In this document: piece after piece, positions 28,899-42,512 of the stretch
Position numbering within the stretch: the stretch's first letter is position 1
Layout: each line of letters starts with the position of its first letter
Source: Glycine soja
Lineage: Eukaryota; Streptophyta; Magnoliopsida; Fabales; Fabaceae
NCBI RefSeq assembly: GCF_004193775.1
Contig: NC_041010.1
Location: 42,521,562 to 42,585,561 of the forward strand
Direction: 5' to 3'
Length of the DNA stretch: 64,000 nucleotides
Program-made: the position numbers and the translations under genes
Notes under the pieces: model-generated
Databases searched by the model: none
What the model was told of the DNA's origin: nothing
What the model saw: the letters and a program-made list of their open reading frames with translations, nothing else

Positions 28899-31421
28899 CA
28901 CTAGTAGAAAGAATGAATATAACATTGTTATGTTAACATCAATTTTTTATAGAATCGATATTAACAAAAATGCAATAGCATATTCGTAAATAAAACGAGT
29001 TGGTTAACGTTGATTTTTGTTAAAAATCGATGTTAAAATGATTTCGTTAACATTGATTTTGGAAAAATCGACATTAAAGCGAGTTGGTTAACATTGATTT
29101 TTTTAAAAACAACGTTAATTAATTAATGTTAACGTCAGTTTCTTCAAAAACATGTTAACCAAATCACGTTAACGTCGGTTTTTCCAAAACCGATGTTATG
29201 TTAGTTAAATTAAATATTCAAACTCTTCCTCTTCTCGCACTCATTCTTATCTTTCTCTCTTCCTCTTGTTCTCGCCTTTTTTCCTTCTCACTCTTTCGTT
29301 GTTGCCTTGTGTTGTCGCGTTGTCGTCGTCTCTCCATCGGTGTTTCTCACCTTTTCTCCTTCTTCCTCTTGTCGCGCTCTCCATTTCCGTTCTCTCTTCC
29401 ATCGTTCTTGCCATCATATTCTCGTTCTCTTCGTCTTCCTTTTTGCATGCTCTCCATTCTCTGGTCAGTGACTCACTCTTTCTCTCTTCCTCGCATTCCA
29501 GCGTTTTGTCGTCACCACCTTAGTTGTGTTTCGTCTTCTCCATACCTCGCGACAAATATGTCCTATTTGGTTTCAAGAAGACGAAACGCATGTGAGGTAG
29601 TGATGGCATCGCAACGCCTTTGCTTTATGTTTGAAAATATGCTCTCTGAAAATTAATAATGGTGGTAAATGCTATGGTAGTGCTGTTGTTATTACGATTA
29701 GCTTGTGTTTGTAAGCTATGGTAGGGTTGGTGTTTGTTTTTTATTTTTGCTTAGTTTGCAGTTATTACCATGGAAGTTAAATTATACATGTATTTTTAAG
29801 CTATGGTAGTGCATCCTATTGAATATAGTTGTGGCCTTCTGGGTTATGTATATGGTAATAGCTTCATGTACACACTACTAGAAAATAGACTTTGGTTGCA
29901 CAGTTTTGTTTTTGATTTGCATGGTTCTGTGTGTATGTGCTTGTTAATGGGACTTTGTGCTGGTGTGAGAATTCTGCCACAATCTTAGGCCCCCAAAATA
30001 GGAATATCATATTGGTATCATATTGTGCTAGTGAGAAAATTCTTGGTTGTGCAGATTTATTGATATCATATAGTTATGTCAAATGTATCATGCATATTAA
30101 TGTCATGCTTATACTGTAAATGGAGTTTATAAACCATGGATGAACATTAACATAACTGAAAGGAAATGACACAATGATGAAGATTAACAAAGAATTAGAT
30201 AAAATGTTCAACATTGTTCATGTTATTGATCAGGTTAGAAATTATTTCAAGACTATTCTAAAATAAACATGACTTGATATATAACAGTACTTTTGCTTAT
30301 ATTAATTTGCTTGTTAAATGTAGCCTTACAATGAAATGGGTAGGTCATTTGCTGTAAGATGGAAGGATGAACTAGAGCCTACCTGACATCTGTTATACCT
30401 AGTGACAACATGCACTCTGTCACATATAATCAAGATCTGGTGAGCCAACTCTACTTGTTGGATGGACAAAACTTTGAAAGTTATATGAGCTCACTGGAAA
30501 TCATTAGGTCATATTGACCCACTATGGACAGAGTATTTTCCTCCTCACTATCTTTAAAAGCAGCTCTGAACCAAAAGCATTTCCTAAATGATACTTCTTG
30601 TACCATCAAATTCCTAACTCAGTCACTTTTAAAGTCCTTCTAACTGAGTATAAAGTGACTTGCAGTAGTTTGGTGAGTAATTAAGTACTCTTCCCTGTAT
30701 GTCAACTTTTGATATCATATAATTATCTAATATGAATTTCTTTTGCATTTTAGGATGTGTCGAGTACATGAACTCATTTATGAAAGCTGCAAGATTAATC
30801 CATCTAAACTTAGAAGGAACGAAGTGTAAAATAGTTTATAGTCATTAAAGGAAGACTGCAAAAATTGGAAATGGATGAAAGACTTTTGCACAAACACAAA
30901 ATTTGCTTCCCAGAACTCAAATTACAGATACAACTTCTAACTTTGTTTTATTTTGGTTTTGTTTGTAATTAAATTACATTATTACTCTAATATATTATCA
31001 ATTTGTAATTTTTTGTTTATAATATGTTATTTTATTTAGAAATGTTTATAACCACTCTTGATGCATGATATATTAATATATTTTGTTTATAACTTTTGAT
31101 ACATGACTGATTTTATGTGTTTTTATACAACTTTGAACGATAAGTTGTGATATAAATTAATTATAAGTTGCTAATTAGAAAAACAAATATGTTATTTAAA
31201 AATAAATCACAAAACAACATTGGTTTTTTAAAAAAATCAATGTTGTTACTAAATAACATCGATGTTTTGAAAAATCGATATTATTTTTTGCTACAATAAC
31301 ATTGATTTTTAAACAACTGATGTTAATGTTAATAAATTAACGTCAGTAATTTTAATATCGGTTAATAATTAATGTTAAAAGTTCTTAATAATCAATGTTA
31401 AAAATAAATTTTTTAATAGTA
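28899..31421. mobile_element. CACTA-like (En/Spm type) non-autonomous element
   Basis: The left terminus is CACTAGTAGAAAG (28899). The reverse complement of the right terminus is TACTATTAAAAAA, and the 3-bp flanks are CGA and CAA. Both ends are filled with subterminal repeats in both orientations, of the form GTTAAC(A/G)T(C/T)GATTTTT and AAAATCGATGTTA, at about 28930-29200 and 31215-31400. This terminal architecture is typical of plant CACTA transposons. The interior (29.2-30.9 kb) has a pyrimidine-rich tract and no intact transposase, so it is non-autonomous or decayed. The unit is bordered outside by a near-identical segment of about 45 bp (about 28853-28896 and 31442-31485). Confidence 0.68.
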
Positions 31422-31489
31422 CAAGAAAGATCAACAACGTTAAGATGTACAGAGAGAAGATCAAGATTGAACTCATACTATATACTCTC

Positions 31490-33815
31490 CTCAAGACGTC
31501 TTAGAAAGGATAATTAGACTGATGTATCCTTGATCTTCGTCTTTATAATATGGCTTCCGTCTATGTTTCCTCATTATATTTTATCTTTTTCGTTTATTTG
31601 AATATGTGTGCTTTTTTTTTATTGATGTGTTTGTCTTTCATTTAAACACTAGCCTCATGAAATGCACCTCCATCACTCCTTCACGAGGTATATTCTTTCT
31701 CTCTTTTATAATTTTTCAAACCTTAACCCTCTTATCTCTGTCTCTTGTAAATGGTGTTTGAGAGTAATGATGCAGAATATTTTATACTTTAAATTGTGAT
31801 TATAATTGATAAAGAAAGCCTTTTTTTTTTATCACATCAATTTTGAAACTACTACTAAAAAAAACACTCTTTTATATCGAATTTTTCACATTTTCTTAAA
31901 ACCTGTTTAGAAAATCGAAAACAAAAAGAAGAAAATATTTTTGTTAGTGTCTATGAGGTCGTGCATGTTTCTCAAAATTAAGTTTATTACATGAATAACT
32001 AGTGTCTAGTTGTGCGTGCATCTAATAATCTATCACTACATCTGGCATGTTTTAGAACTACGTACATAACTTTTAGTTCAGATCATATACTTAATCAAAT
32101 TTATTCTATTTTCCTCCTTAGAAAAATATCTTGTAAGTTAAAAGAACGGAGCAGAAAGAAGTTGAAAATAACAAATAAATAATTATATATGTACTCATAG
32201 TCTCATACTATCGTCGCATAATTTTAGATGCAGATACATGTTAGCTACGTCCCCCCTGCCCCCCAAATCGTCGAAAAAGGGATGCATTTTCTTCACTGAA
32301 CGATAAATCTGCAAATCCATTTTCTTTTCTACTGTTAGTTGGACTATTATTAATTGGTGCAAGAAGCTACCTAAAGATCGATACAATTGTAGCTACCTAC
32401 CCATTTCTCTAGAAAAAATATTCAACTTGTCAATTTGTCATATAGATTTGGACAATATTCATTGCATAACTTATCGCATTGGAAACAAAAAACTTCTAGA
32501 AGTGTCTAAAACTCCATCTATGATCAATTTCAACTAAAGATGCACGTACACGTACTAGTGTTTAAATACGACTTTGCTTTTCTAAAGATACATAGTTTAA
32601 ACTTTTTCTTTCTTTCTTATTCTAATGTGATTTTGATTTTTGAATATACAATCAGTACTTCATTTGTTGTTTATCTTAGTAGGACCAGAAAGCTGAAAAA
32701 AAGAAATCAACAAGAATACGCATCAGAGTATTCACAAACTTCTGGAACGTATATCCATCTTCTCATCCCCGTATTAAATACAAGGATATTATTTTAAAAT
32801 TATATGTATAATCATATAATAATAGAAAAATGTTATATTAAAATCATGTTTAAATAAGAAATCACAAAAATATATTCGTATATATAGAAAAAAAGGTCAA
32901 CGTTTTACTAAAAAAAATTAAAAAAATATATGGATAATAATAATAATATTATGAAAAAGAAATTAAAAATTAATTTTATAGCTGAGTTTGAAGCGGTTAA
33001 AAAGTTCTGAGTAACATAAACTATGCCCGGCCAAACCAAACCTATAATTTGTCTTAACCACTCACAATATTTCGTGTTAAATGTTTCTCGTATGATATGA
33101 ATGAGATGTTTGTTTATTTTAATTAATTTCATCAAATTTTAACATGCCATGGCCATTTGGTCTCTTCTCTATCGTTGGGCTTTGGTGGGCACATCCGCAT
33201 GCGCACAAGGTTATACTTTACATTTACATGACACGAAAAAGTTTGGAAAATGAAGAGGAATAGCCATAAATTAACACTAGCTAGATGACAACACAGTACC
33301 ATCCTCACTTTTTCTTTTGTTTATTTCCAATCATTATTATATAAAATTAAATATTTTATGAACACAGCCTGTGTATGAGAACAGTGCATATCAACTATAA
33401 AATAGTTTAATTTTCTTGTAAAAAGTCTATTATTGTCCCTCCTGTTACATTGGATTTATGTGGTCCAAAAGGAGACTACTAAAGTTTAATTACACGTTTG
33501 AGCCTCCCCCCTCTCCCTCTCTATATATAATGATAAAGATTAAAATCTTTCTTTAGGTCATATGACAATTTTAAAAAATAATGTGAGTAGACTTTTATTA
33601 TTTGAGGATGTGAGAAATAAATATTGATAATTAGAGAGCATTTGTTTTAAGGAATACGGTTGTATTTCTAGAACGAGCTGAGGATAAGTAGATGATTATT
33701 GGTTATTGTAGAAAATAACTTTTATTTATCTGAGAATTCCATATACCTATCATTCCCATGAAAATAATAGGTTGAATTAGTTTTTATCTTCTAATTTATT
33801 TTTAGGTTTAATTTA
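31490..33815. other. AT-rich intergenic DNA without a recognised gene
   Basis: No open frame here shows protein features. A slightly GC-richer patch at 33140-33200 (around CCATGGCCATTTGG and GCATGCGC) is too short to interpret. Confidence 0.4.
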
Positions 33816-33831
33816 ATTTTTTAGTTTCTTA

Positions 33832-34046
33832 TAGGTTTAATTTGATTTTTTTATTTTTAAAATCAATTCAATTTAGTTTTATTGTTCGAGTTAATGATAT
33901 TAAGAAATCACACTTTATTATGATTTAAAATTATCACTAAATAATTTTAAATCGTTATAAAATATATTTTTTAACATTATCAGTTTAATTTAGACAAAAA
34001 GATCAAATTAATTCAATTTTAAAAATTAAAGAACCCAATCAAACCT
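33832..34046. repeat. Inverted-repeat (MITE-like) element
   Basis: The left arm reads TAGGTTTAATTTGATTTTT and continues TTTTTAAAATCAATTC. The complement of the right arm reads TAGGTTTGATTGGGTTC and continues TTTTTAAAATTGAATTA. The arms pair over about 60 bp around a central stretch of about 90 bp. A second copy of the terminal sequence (TAGGTTTAATTTAATTTTT) lies just outside the left end, near 33803. No clear target duplication was seen. Confidence 0.55.
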
Positions 34047-34779
34047 AAAATATAAATTAAATGATTAAACAAAATAATAAGAAGCAAATGTGAGTAATTT
34101 ATATCCTTGAAATTAATTTTTCTAAGAATGTTTTTACTAAATCTCTACCAAATATAGGAATGCAATATTCTATAAATCGTTTTTTTCTAGAATCTTTCTT
34201 GATTCCTTGAAACAAACGTTTCCTTACATTTAATAGGTAATCAAGAATCAAATGTTATGTAAATTTTAAAAAGTCATTATGTGATTTAATTATACATTTC
34301 AATTATATTCCATTTGAATTTTTTGGGAAATACAAATTCCCCATCTCACATGTTTTGTTCGACAAAAAGTTGTAGACAACACTGATAGTTAATATTTTGT
34401 TATCATTAACATACGTTTTTTTTTTTTTTACTTACAAATAAGCTACCACCATATATATGTTAGCCCAACAACATGCAAGCAAGCCACATTTATGTGCTAT
34501 TAGTTTTTTTTTTTGGACAAACATTTGTGTGCTATTAGTTATACATATTACTTCATACTATTTTTTTGATCACGTATATTATTAAATCATTGAAGGAATT
34601 AAATTAACTTCTTTAATAGTATTCTACATAAAGAACGTTTCTTTGATAATTTAACAATAGGTAAATGAATGAAAGAGGAGTCAATATATGTTTAATCGTC
34701 TATTTAAAATTAAAGAGTATCGTTGCCTATATAATTGTTTCTTATAAAAAATACTTTGTAATTCCTACCAAAAGGGAAT

Positions 34780-35105
34780 CCCCAAAAAAATTAAAACCAT
34801 ACGAGCCAGTGGACCTATGGCTTGGGCACCCACAGCCCTCAATGTTTTCAGGGACAAAATTAAAACTTGATGTAATTGAATAATAAAATAATGCATTGCA
34901 TATAGTGGACGATGACCAAGCAAAGGCTACAACAGCAAGACACCTGTGAGAGCCCACACATCTTATCATAATTGAATTTGTCTCCCATAAATAAATAAAT
35001 AGGGAAAGCCACGAAATGAAACAAATTAGAGTTGCCAAGTGCATGAACTTAGAGGAGGAGTACAATCCAGTACTGACCCATGTTGACGATCCAACCATTC
35101 TCTAA
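34780..35105. other. GC-richer island of unknown nature
   Basis: This block is less AT-rich than its surroundings and is open in more than one frame: a 118-codon minus-strand frame overlaps a 72-codon plus-strand frame. Neither resembles a family I recognise. It could be a captured gene fragment or a non-coding transcript. Confidence 0.3.
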
Positions 35106-38100
35106 CCGATCGAGCAACTTGGTGTGTATTCAAATTTCAATCATTAAGATGTGAAAGACAAACAGATTCTAATCGCTAGAATGTTAGGTGATTGTATAAT
35201 TATTAAAGACATTTAACATTAATAAGTCAATATGCAGTTGTAGGTTGGTCAAATATAATATACTTTCCCTTTCTAATTTATTAGTCCTATTATATACACT
35301 TTATCTGAATTTAAATAATTGCACATTTAATTCCCTCATTCAACAACAACAATATATTTTAATCACTATTTTTCCTATTAAAATTATACTAGTATTTTAC
35401 TTAAAAACATTAAATCAACAATTAAAATTACACCTCTCTTTCTTTCTTTTCTCTTCAATTACCTATGCAATAGGGTTAAAATTATTTGCGTCTTCGTACA
35501 GATTTGGCTTTCGAACAAAACCAAGTTTTTTGTTTTTTGATAGAAGCAAAACCAAGTTGGAATGTGGATTTCTTACTAATTTATTCTTCCGTGCTCCAAC
35601 ATTAATAAAATAAAATAAAAACCCACTAGCGTTCTCAAAGTAAAAGTTAATATTTGAACTTTAAATTAAAGAGAAATATTAACAACATAATTGTTTAACA
35701 CACCTTTTTTTAGTCCTAGTAATGACCATTTTAAAAATATTAATAAATAAATATTTTTTATTACAAATTAGAATGAGAGTGCACTAGAAATCAAAGAATA
35801 TATTCGGAAGTGAGGTTTGGGAAGAAAATGAACGAGACAACAATTTTTCATTTTAAATTAAGAAAATTATATAAAAAATATTTGTAAAAACAAATGAAAG
35901 ATTAGGACAATAAATTTATGGTAATCTATTTTTTCATTTTAAAAATGATTAAATTATAAAATATTTATTATAAATGAAAAATTTAAATAGATGGTCAAGT
36001 TCTAATTAATTAGTACCTAACTATCTATCCCTTATGGTTTTTACTAAAGACATATTGTAAAACAACATAAAATATTAAAGTGTCAAAATAATTAAGTTTA
36101 GATGAGAAATACCATCAAGTAAGAGTAAAATTAAGTAGTATTTTATTTATATATCTATGTAAATGTTGTCTTGGATACCATCTAATACCTTTTTTTTTTT
36201 CAATTATTGTAAGTAATTGACACGTGTTAGCTAGGGTACCTGTATCTCAATATATAACTGACAAATTTTGATGTGTTGGGAACAATTGTTTGATCGTTGA
36301 TATTTCGTTGAATCTTGTGAATATCTATTTTTGTTCTGATGACTATGTAAAAATAGTTAAATATATAGAAGAAAAGGAAAAAAATGAAAAAAAGAAAGAG
36401 AAAAGAGTTTAATGAGTTTTTTTTTAATGCTGGGTAATATGAAAAATTGAACCTATATATATTTTGAGCTATACTTATTTGAATAAGGGTGTCCATCAGC
36501 CCGCAAAATCCGATTATCCAAAACTGACCAATTAAATTAATTTGGATATTAACCATTTCAATCCTAAAGAGTCATTTTTTTCCTTATCTATCAAATTACT
36601 TTGATTTAATTATTTTTCTCTGTTTCACTGTAATTTTCTTCAGTTAAATAACCTCTATTTTTCAATTGATCCCCTTCTTATCTATTCAGTATTCACTTTC
36701 ATTCCTTCTTTTTTTTTTTTCATTACAACCAAACTCACCTTTAATCTTAATCGATGGAAAAGAATTAACAACTCGTCAAGGAGTACACTTTTTTTTCCTC
36801 TACACCGGATAGCTTTGTCCTGTGATTTTAGACTATGACGGCTATACGTGCACAAACAATTATATCATTCAAATAATTTTGGTGCAGGTTTCAATGGAAT
36901 GGAAGGTGACTCTCTTTAAAAGCCTCAAGAGATATGGATTACACGCACAAAAGAAATATATATAAATTAACATGAATATACTACCTAAGGGTAAAAAGAA
37001 GAAAGACATGAATAAGCCAAGTAAACAAAAGTGGCTCTTTGGGATAGAAATGGTTAGTATCTATATATACTCTATTTAACTCACAATGTTGAAATTATAC
37101 CTTACCATATCGTCATTGGTACTGGCATTGGGTGCTACTGCAATGTTTCTTTGAGAGGATATAACTTGTCTAGGAATTTCGGAGCAAGAGATGGAATATT
37201 TTTCTTGGTAACATGAAGTGTGTACGACTTAGTATAATATTAATGATAAAATATACTTAAATATTTTTTTTTTCAGAAGGGTTGAATCCAAATTTTGTTT
37301 CTGGTAATATATTGATTTTTTGGTTTTGATCTTTATAATATTTTTAAACGGTCTTCTTATTTTTTTTTTAGTTTTGATTTTTTTTTATTTTGCTTTCTAT
37401 TATATTCATTTTTTCCACTTGAAATATGTAGATAATTTGCTTTTAGTACCTATAAAAAAATATTTTTCAAAGAAAATAATTCAAAATAAACAAAATATTA
37501 TAAGAAATAAAATTAAACAAAAATAGATAAAAAATAATATATTATAAAGATAAAAAAAATATATTTAAATTTTTTTAGAATTATTTTGGATTGAACTTAT
37601 GGTTCAATCCATTTAATTAACTACTTGATCTAGAAGAAGAGTCAACTTAAACTAAGTGTTAAACAAAGTCCACATTTAAATAAGTTTAAATTATAGGTTT
37701 GATTTCTCCCACTAAAAAAAATAATACATTAACCATTATATTTATCAATAAAAAATAGTCATTTATTTACTCTCAAATATGTAAATATTATCTAGCATTT
37801 CCTTAACAGACACGGCATCATATTGTTTGTAAGCAATTAATTTATAAGCATGCTAACAACATGCAAAGATTCCATAATGTTAGATCAATGAAAAACTTGA
37901 CTCTTGGGGAGTCAAAATGTCCAAGTGCAATTGAGGCATTCTGACTTCAATATATCCCAGGCTTGTTTATATATAGCTGTAGTATTTTAATTTTCTTCCC
38001 CTTATTTTAATTTGATATATTAGTTGTCTTGGTGCGGATAAGATAAATAACTATTACTGTTCATTGTCCAATATAATTAAAACAAATGTCCTAAGTTCGT

Positions 38101-38745
38101 ATTGTTGAATTATGCATGAGCTCATTTAATGTCATGTTCATATATGGATTTGTTTTATAATGACCACGAGTGATAAAGGTGCAAGTGGCCATGCCATGCT
38201 AACGTTACTTGTCTTTGTACGTCATGCGCAAAACCATGAAAAGCATATTCAATACAAAAATAATTGTTATATATTAAACTAAACGAGTATATGTATCGTT
38301 CAGATTCCCTTGATAGTTAATTAACTCTTTTTTGAAAGAGAATGAATTAGTTATACCGATCTAAGTTAAAAATTATATACACTTATATTGCCAAATAATT
38401 TTACACACAATATTTTTTTATTATCAAAATTCACAATTATATTTAAGGAGGCATGGAAACCGTCTCCTCCAATAACATTTAAATTTTATTTAATTCTTGG
38501 AGAGAAATAAGAAATTTTAAATATGATTAAATTTGGATCAAGAATTAATCTTATAATTGATCCAAAAAACTAAAATAGGTATGAATACTTTGGATACTAC
38601 TAGAGAGCCTGGAGTCCTAATTTTGATGTAAAAAAATTATATTTAATATATATTTGATCTAACACCATCCTTTGACAATGTTAGCTGCCACAATTACTTT
38701 TAATTGGGATTCAACTTTGAAGTATACAATAATTGCATTTTCACT
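35106..38745. other. AT-rich intergenic DNA without a recognised gene
   Basis: No coding sequence, RNA gene or clear transposon terminus was seen. Short open frames are hydrophobic low-complexity translations of AT-rich DNA. Confidence 0.45.
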
Positions 38746-38888
38746 AATTGATCAATTAAAATGTATTGAAAATCATTAATTTTGATAAATTTTATTTTTT
38801 AATTAATATTTTTCTCTTTCTGATTTATATTAAATGAAAAATAAAACCTACCAAAATTGATCATTTTCAACAAAATTCTAACTAATCA
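38746..38888. repeat. Foldback hairpin, about 143 bp
   Basis: The core runs from TTGAAAATCATTAATTTTG (38766) to CAAAATTGATCATTTTCAA (ending 38870), forming arms of about 48 bp around a short loop near 38812-38822. Weaker complementarity extends outward (CTAATTGATCAATTAAAAT against ATTCTAACTAATCAG). It is MITE-like in size; a transcript would fold into an imperfect hairpin. Confidence 0.65.
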
Positions 38889-40860
38889 GATAGAGTGTTA
38901 AAGAAAGTATTATTAATATTTCTCATTTAAAAAATTATTATAGTAGCTCAAAATTTATTTATCAATTTTAATCTCCTAAAATAGTTGTTGCTTTGTGTTT
39001 TATTGTGCTAGATTTTGTGTTTTTTTTTATATCGTGCTTTAAATTTATTCTATGCATCAAACAATCCATGACACTCAAAAAAGCAATCTTTGATATATAT
39101 TAGGAAAATAACATTAACTAAAGCCTGTAATCTCCCAAATACTTTTTTTCAAACTTCTTTTTTCTCATTTTGAGGCAAAACTAACCATCGAAACTTCAAT
39201 TATGTGACGCAAAGTAATTAAGAATTAAAACATATGTAATTATATCATCTCACACCAAATTGAACATCACAGTATGTGGGGGGAAACTTGGTCCATTGGT
39301 GATGTGTCAAATGCTTTGAGTATAGTAATTAGAGGTTTGAATCTGAATTCATGCGTATAGAGAAAAGTTGATTAATAAGGAAAAACTTACTTTCGAGAAT
39401 GTTTGAATCAACCAAAGAAGATTAATCTTAGTGAATGATTGAGGATACTTTTTACAACTATATATGTGTATAAAAAAAAATTAAACATCCTAATATAATA
39501 ATTAGGGATTGAGTACAAAGTAATGATTTATGATTTAATTATTTATCGTGAGAAATGTTCACATTCAATAATTAACTGTCATAAACATCATAATAAGACA
39601 AACAAATTATTAGGTGTCACCACGGCATGCATGACAAGGAATTAATAAAGATCAACCGAATCTTTTATAAAAGAAACCGTATAAAATGCAACTAATTATA
39701 AGTTGCACATATAAACCATTTAAAAGAAGATCAGAAGAAAGTGCATGCAGTACATATCATATATATTTTCCCATGTTATACACTTCCGACAAGTGATATC
39801 CATTTTAGTGTGTGTGCGTGGCATAACAGTGTTAATTAGTCACAAAAGTAGTGGCATAAGCAGGCATATGGATACGTACGTCGATGACTAGTTTTTATTT
39901 GTTTTGTAAAAAGATAGATAGATAACTGGGTTTAATTAGCTTGATTGAATGAACAAATTGAACTCTGTGGATGCCAGAAAATGAGAAATCAAATTAATTC
40001 AATTTAATTATTATGTTTGGCCCCCCTTTCCTTTTCTGGAGTTCTAACTTGGCTCCAGCTATCATTTTGTATCTTTCGTGTGTAAAAGTAAAATAGAAAA
40101 GAAAAGAGGTAGCGATAGAGACATGCTACTTCCCACCAGCTAGTACTCCACTTAATTGTGACACTTGATGAAAATGGACATTCAGCTCAAGAGACAAGGA
40201 TATGATATAATGAAGAAGGTGATGTAATTAACCCCAATCCCCTAGAAGCTTTGTTGGATTTCATCCATTTGGCTCTATATTCATACACATCCAGAAAATG
40301 ATAAAAATAATATATGTAGCAAAAAATATATACAAGTGCTTTACATAATCGCTATTGCTAGCTAGATTTTAGTCCCCTTTTAACGAACAGTAGTGTTGGG
40401 TCATAAAATTAATTATAAATCCACCGGAATGAATTAATAATAATTAATATTCATGCCTATTCGTGGTGAAATTGACATCCTTCATTCAATTCCCTTAATA
40501 TTTTCTCTATCAAAAACCAACTTTATCAAATTAAAGACAAGTTATTGCTATTATTATAGCATCAAAAAGTTTTAAAACTGTACGGAGACATGTACCTCCC
40601 TAATATTAGAGATGTAGGTCCATCCCGGGAGGGCAAAATAGATAGAGACCGATTGTGAATGCTAGTTGCTAGAGAAACATATATATAGAAATGATTTTGC
40701 CATATAACTAGTTATATAAGTTAGTTAGTACATACTAGAACTATATATATCATTGACCAGGTGCAATTCAAAATGAACCAAATTTGACTCAAATCTTGAT
40801 TCACTATAGCTCAATCTATATATATATATATAACTGGTCGATATATAATTAGTGAGTTTA
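38889..40860. other. AT-rich intergenic DNA without a recognised gene
   Basis: No gene was recognised. A box-B-like GGTTTGAATCTG occurs near 39332 without other SINE features. The remainder is ordinary intergenic sequence. Confidence 0.4.
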
Positions 40861-40868
40861 TGCGCGTG

Positions 40869-40898
40869 TTTTTTTTTTTTTTGGGGGGGGGGGGGGGG
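40869..40898. repeat. T14-G16 homopolymer junction
   Basis: Fourteen T residues are followed directly by sixteen G residues. The G-run can form a G-quadruplex and is a usual place for sequencing or assembly length errors. Confidence 0.95.
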
Positions 40899-42510
40899 AT
40901 GGGAACTATATATATAAGAATCGTAGACTTTGGTCATTATCTCTCATTAATGCTATTGTCGATTTGTCCAAGTCGTTATGTGCCTGAAACAACTTAATTA
41001 GCTGTAACCACTACCAATACCAAATCTGTGATCATATTTCCTATGGGCCAAAACAAACCAGAACTCGTGAGTTTGATGAGTCCTTGGAAAGGAAAACCAC
41101 TCATAGGACTAAAACCGGGGGTCAATGCCAGTTTATTGCAATTTGTATGCACTGTATTGCATCGAATCAGATAAGTTCAAAACCTCTTCTTCTTTTAAAT
41201 TATTCTTTTTAATTTTTAAAGTCTCCCTTAACTAAATAGGACTCATTTTGGCATCTTAGATCCTCAATTTTCTCCTATTACTGAATGGATCCTATTGCCA
41301 AAAACATAAAATATATGTGCATCCCCACTTTTTTGGCATTTCAATAATGGAAAATGTTGTCAATGTTGCCTTCTCTCTCTCTCTCTCTCTCTCCATATTA
41401 TGTGATATTATAAAATTGTATATTTCTATAGGAATGAATTGGACAAAATGAAATGGGGTGGGATATGGGAGTGAAGACAAAAATGAACAAATTTAATTCT
41501 TTGCCATGACCCTACGCTGATATAATTCCATTGATTTGCAACTTTCCCGGCTGTGAATAACTTTTTATACAAAATTGGAATTGGATCTTCTGCATCTTAA
41601 CAGTATACTTCTCTTTTTGATAAAAAAAAAAACTGTATACTTCTCTCTACACATATATTAGGAGAAAGAAAGAGACGGGAAAAAAATAACCTGTATTTGA
41701 AAAAAAAATTAACTACTGTTTTTTGTTCTCACTTAATTAACAGCATAATATGCATTTTTTTAACTACTCTATATTCTTATCCAAACCCAAACCCTTCATT
41801 CTTTACTAGCTAGGTATGCTTATGTTTATCCATAACATAAGAGAGTGATAGAGGGACAAAAAGCAGCCAATTCTTTTGTTTACAAGTTTTCCTATCAAAT
41901 ATCAAATCAAATATTATGGTTTTAACAATAATTTGTTAGTATATATATATATATATATTAAAAAAATAAATGTAACATGAATTTATGTTTTGCAAAAAAC
42001 AAAAAAAAATGTTGTAAAATCATTTTGATTCCGAAAATTTGAATTTATATCAACATAGTTTATTAACAATAAATATATAACATCAATTTAATTCTTTATT
42101 TCACAATATTCTACTTCAACCTACTTATTGAAATGCAGACCAATTGTTGAAAGGACTCAAATCAAATCATAGTTCTGATCAATTCTTGTTTCATTTCACA
42201 TTTTATAATTTTATTTATTTATTATAGGTATTTTTCTTAGAATTTGAACTTTAGTTTGTAAGAGACTAATATCTTTCATTAGACTTGATAATAATTTTAA
42301 TACGAATTGAAGATAGTAATATGAATTCCTCAACGATAAATTTTTATCACTGCTCATTGGGTAATTGAAGAAAATCGGTTCTTATACCGGCAATTCTAAG
42401 TATTGTCTGTTGGTGGTTTTAACAGCCATTTTTTTTTTCTTTTCATTAGTTGTAAAACCGATGTGAAAATTATTATGGTCTTATAAACTGATATTTTTAA
42501 CATTATTTAT
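40899..42510. other. AT-rich intergenic DNA without a recognised gene
   Basis: There are (TC)n near 41372-41391 and (TA)n near 41940-41958. CACTA-like subterminal pieces (AAATCGGTT...ATACCGG and AAAACCGATGTGAAAA) occur near 42372-42480. No gene was recognised. Confidence 0.4.
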
Positions 42511-42512
42511 GA

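Noticed and set aside
29198..29656. A 152-codon Leu/Ser-rich plus-strand open frame inside the CACTA-like element
   Set aside because: It is a translation of a pyrimidine-rich tract in a transposon interior, with no domain character and a shifted-frame twin of the same composition.
34665..35098. Overlapping plus and minus open frames of 72 and 118 codons
   Set aside because: Neither matches a recognised family and there are no supporting splice or start signals, so it is listed only as a GC-richer island.
41060..41130. Hammerhead-ribozyme-like sequence (TTTGATGAGTCC...GGAAAACC...GGGGTC)
   Set aside because: The core deviates: C3 is replaced, the conserved GAAA/C11.1-G12 part lacks bases, and stem I pairs poorly. 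It probably arose by chance.
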